Positions 7,099-8,276 of a stretch of DNA of 8,276 nucleotides are shown one piece after another. Position numbers and translations under genes: made by a program. This DNA comes from Thermoflavifilum sp. (GTDB lineage: Bacteria > Bacteroidota > Bacteroidia > Chitinophagales > Chitinophagaceae): contig JADGHY010000085.1 of assembly GCA_019683625.1 (NCBI GenBank), positions 1 through 8,276 on the forward strand. Reading direction: 5' to 3'. The notes under the pieces were generated by a model. The model was not told where the DNA came from, made no database searches, and saw only the letters and a list, made by a program, of their open reading frames with translations. The first letter of the stretch is position 1, and each line of letters begins with the position of its first letter.

Positions 7099-8118
7099 AT
7101 GAACAGACATTATAATCTTTTATGCGTTATCACCGGTGTGATGGCCTTATTTCTACTGAGCACGATAGGAGTTGCTCAGCAAAAACAATCGGTTAAGGTG
7201 GAAGCTTGGCATGGCCTGCATGTGCATGCTGTGGACAATGGCGAAGAAACGGACATCAACTTATTGAAGGATACCATGCCCCCTACCCTTCATCGGAGCG
7301 AAGACAGCATTCCTGCGGTGGAGGAAGATACAGTGGTCATTGGCCGTTGGCGGATCATTCATCGGGAATCAGCACAGGGCACCTCGCGCACGGATATTTA
7401 TCGTGTGCCCAAATCTGAGCAACAACATGTGTTTACCCATTGGTTTGCATTTGATTTTGGATGGAACAATTACCATGACCAAAGTGCGTATGCAGGACTG
7501 ATGAATGTGGATCCCTCTGTAAAGGCTTATGATTATTCGGCTCAGGGTTTATATACATTTGCCCCCAGGCCTCAGGGAGAGCAGGTTAGTGCATCCACTT
7601 TTTCCTTGATACCGGAAAAATCGGTGAATGTAGATATCTGGATTTTCCGCCAGCAACGATTTATGCATAATAATCGGCTGGGGATAGAATATGGCCTGGG
7701 ATTGTGGATGAACAATTTCAGATACCGCCAAAACATCACCTATGTCAATCAAGGGGATCATACGATGGTGATACAAGATAGTGTGAGCTTCAAAAAAAAT
7801 AAACTGTTTACCGAATATTTAACCATACCCCTGATGGTTTGTGTACACTTATCGGGCAGAGGCGATCAAGGATTTCAATTGAAGATGGGCGCTAACTTTG
7901 GATATCTTTTTAAATCACGTACCAAACAAGTAAGTGATGCTCGAGGTAAAGTAAAAGTGAATGATAATTTTAACCTTAGTACTTTTCGCATTGCACCCGA
8001 ACTGGTGTTGGCCTGGCATAGCTGGTCATTTTACGCCAATTACAGCCTGACACCGCTCCATCAATATGGGTTAAAACAATACCCCTATGCATTTGGCATC
8101 CGGTTTAATGGATTTTAA
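7099..8118 (+). CDS. Outer-membrane beta-barrel protein of the sigma operon
   Basis: This 339-residue protein carries a signal peptide (1-26, cleavage near GVAQ). An unusual segment of about 85 polar residues follows (27-110), rich in Asp, Glu and His, and contains a short predicted strand pair (TVVIGRWRIIHRE, 78-90). From about 112 to the end, alternating hydrophobic/aromatic strands are visible: HWFAFDFGWNNY, NVDIWIFRQQRF, LGIEYGLGLWMNNFRY, EYLTIPLMVCVHL, GFQLKMGANFGYLF, FRIAPELVLAWHSWSFYANYSLTPL and YAFGIRFNGF. The C-terminal phenylalanine is the usual outer-membrane assembly signal. It resembles the broad outer-membrane beta-barrel (PorT-like) group in Bacteroidota, without a known substrate. 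The start codon lies 2 bases after the previous stop, so translation is probably coupled. It is the third gene of the sigma / anti-sigma operon, and the N-terminal segment could be where the membrane protein contacts it (inference). Confidence 0.82.
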   Translation: MNRHYNLLCVITGVMALFLLSTIGVAQQKQSVKVEAWHGLHVHAVDNGEETDINLLKDTMPPTLHRSEDSIPAVEEDTVVIGRWRIIHRESAQGTSRTDIYRVPKSEQQHVFTHWFAFDFGWNNYHDQSAYAGLMNVDPSVKAYDYSAQGLYTFAPRPQGEQVSASTFSLIPEKSVNVDIWIFRQQRFMHNNRLGIEYGLGLWMNNFRYRQNITYVNQGDHTMVIQDSVSFKKNKLFTEYLTIPLMVCVHLSGRGDQGFQLKMGANFGYLFKSRTKQVSDARGKVKVNDNFNLSTFRIAPELVLAWHSWSFYANYSLTPLHQYGLKQYPYAFGIRFNGF

Positions 8119-8125
8119 ATAATTT

Positions 8126-8156
8126 TTTGGTGAATGAGCAACCTGATGTAATTTTG
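8126..8156 (+). promoter_or_regulatory. Bacteroidota primary-sigma promoter (-33 TTTG, -7 TAATTTTG)
   Basis: TTTG at 8126-8129 and TAATTTTG at 8149-8156 are separated by 19 bases. Both elements match the Bacteroidota consensus (TTTG and TAnnTTTG), and the spacing is in the usual range. The predicted transcription start is near 8161-8164, only about 10-13 bases before the start codon of the truncated gene at 8174. The promoter begins just 7 bases after the stop codon of the barrel gene, so the small gene is likely a separate transcription unit. Confidence 0.65.
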
Positions 8157-8172
8157 TTTCGTATATACGAAA
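8157..8172. promoter_or_regulatory. Perfect 16-base palindrome, candidate operator over the transcription start
   Basis: TTTCGTATATACGAAA is an exact inverted repeat with no mismatch and no central gap. It starts directly after the -7 element and ends one base before the ATG at 8174, so it covers the predicted transcription start and nearly all of the leader. This is the place and size of a dimeric repressor site (8-base half-sites). The regulator is unknown, and no regulator gene lies next to it in the window. It is too AT-rich and gapless to act as a terminator hairpin. Confidence 0.5.
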
Positions 8173-8173
8173 T

Positions 8174-8276
8174 ATGCGGCTATTGGCCACTATATGGTTG
8201 ATTGCAATCCTGGCACAGGCCTTTAGCAAGGATCTTATCATCTTAAATTATCAACTCAATATCCGATACATTGCAT
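8174..8276 (+). CDS. Small secreted or membrane protein, N-terminal fragment
   Basis: An open frame starts at ATG 8174 and runs off the right edge after 34 codons. The visible protein begins with a basic residue and a hydrophobic core (MRLLATIWLIAILAQAFS), then KDLIILNYQLNIRYIA. This looks like a signal peptide or membrane anchor followed by the FSK...NyqlN..YIA pattern that I recall from a family of small uncharacterised Bacteroidota proteins, which go on to a Cys-containing segment; that part is outside the window. An in-frame stop (8144-8146) with no other ATG in between fixes the start. There is no Shine-Dalgarno site: the 16-base palindrome occupies the leader. Function is unknown. Confidence 0.6.
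   Translation, partial: MRLLATIWLIAILAQAFSKDLIILNYQLNIRYIA

Noticed and set aside
55..8118. Linking the TonB receptor to the sigma / anti-sigma genes as a FecI/FecR/FecA-type system
   Set aside because: The receptor has no N-terminal signalling domain, the membrane protein has no FecR domain, and the two operons are separated by two minus-strand genes.
8119..8130. Rho-independent terminator after the outer-membrane barrel gene
   Set aside because: There is a T run (8123-8128) but no stem before it; the TTTG in it fits better as the -33 element of the next gene.

Overview
The window reads as chromosomal DNA of a member of the Bacteroidota, most likely of the Chitinophagaceae type (inference; no rRNA or other marker gene is present). 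The reasons are: several TAnnTTTG promoter elements, which are the -7 signature of the Bacteroidota primary sigma factor; start codons preceded by A/T-rich sequence rather than Shine-Dalgarno sites; an ECF sigma / one-helix membrane protein / outer-membrane barrel operon; and the resemblance of the last, truncated gene to a small secreted protein common in this phylum. Base composition is moderate and fairly even. I see no transposon, integrase, tRNA, rRNA or CRISPR array, and no stretch over 300 bases lacks a gene.

Layout. (1) 1-3469, plus strand: an iron-acquisition pair, made of a siderophore-type TonB-dependent receptor and a four-helix PepSY-family inner-membrane protein, behind a -7 element at the left edge. 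(2) 3507-5578, minus strand: kbl (glycine C-acetyltransferase, threonine/glycine metabolism), followed 35 bases downstream by a predicted lipoprotein with the fold of class D (OXA) beta-lactamases in which every catalytic motif is replaced. (3) 5579-5786: a 208-base divergent control region holding a TAnnTTTG element and a separate ECF-type promoter (TGTAAC, 16 bases, CGTTTTA) facing the sigma gene. (4) 5787-8118, plus strand: a tight three-gene operon of ECF sigma factor, putative anti-sigma factor with one membrane helix and a long Pro/Ala/Gln/His-rich periplasmic part, and outer-membrane beta-barrel protein. (5) 8126-8276: a well-formed Bacteroidota promoter, a perfect 16-base palindrome over the predicted transcription start, and the first 34 codons of a small signal-peptide protein that runs off the window.

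How the genes may work together. The receptor and PepSY protein would bring a ferric chelate across the outer membrane and help release or reduce the iron at the inner membrane. The sigma / anti-sigma / barrel operon looks like a self-contained envelope-sensing circuit, with an ECF-type promoter that suggests autoregulation. The most unusual item is the catalytically dead OXA-fold lipoprotein next to kbl. The palindromic operator at the right end and the putative ECF autoregulatory promoter are the other points worth testing.
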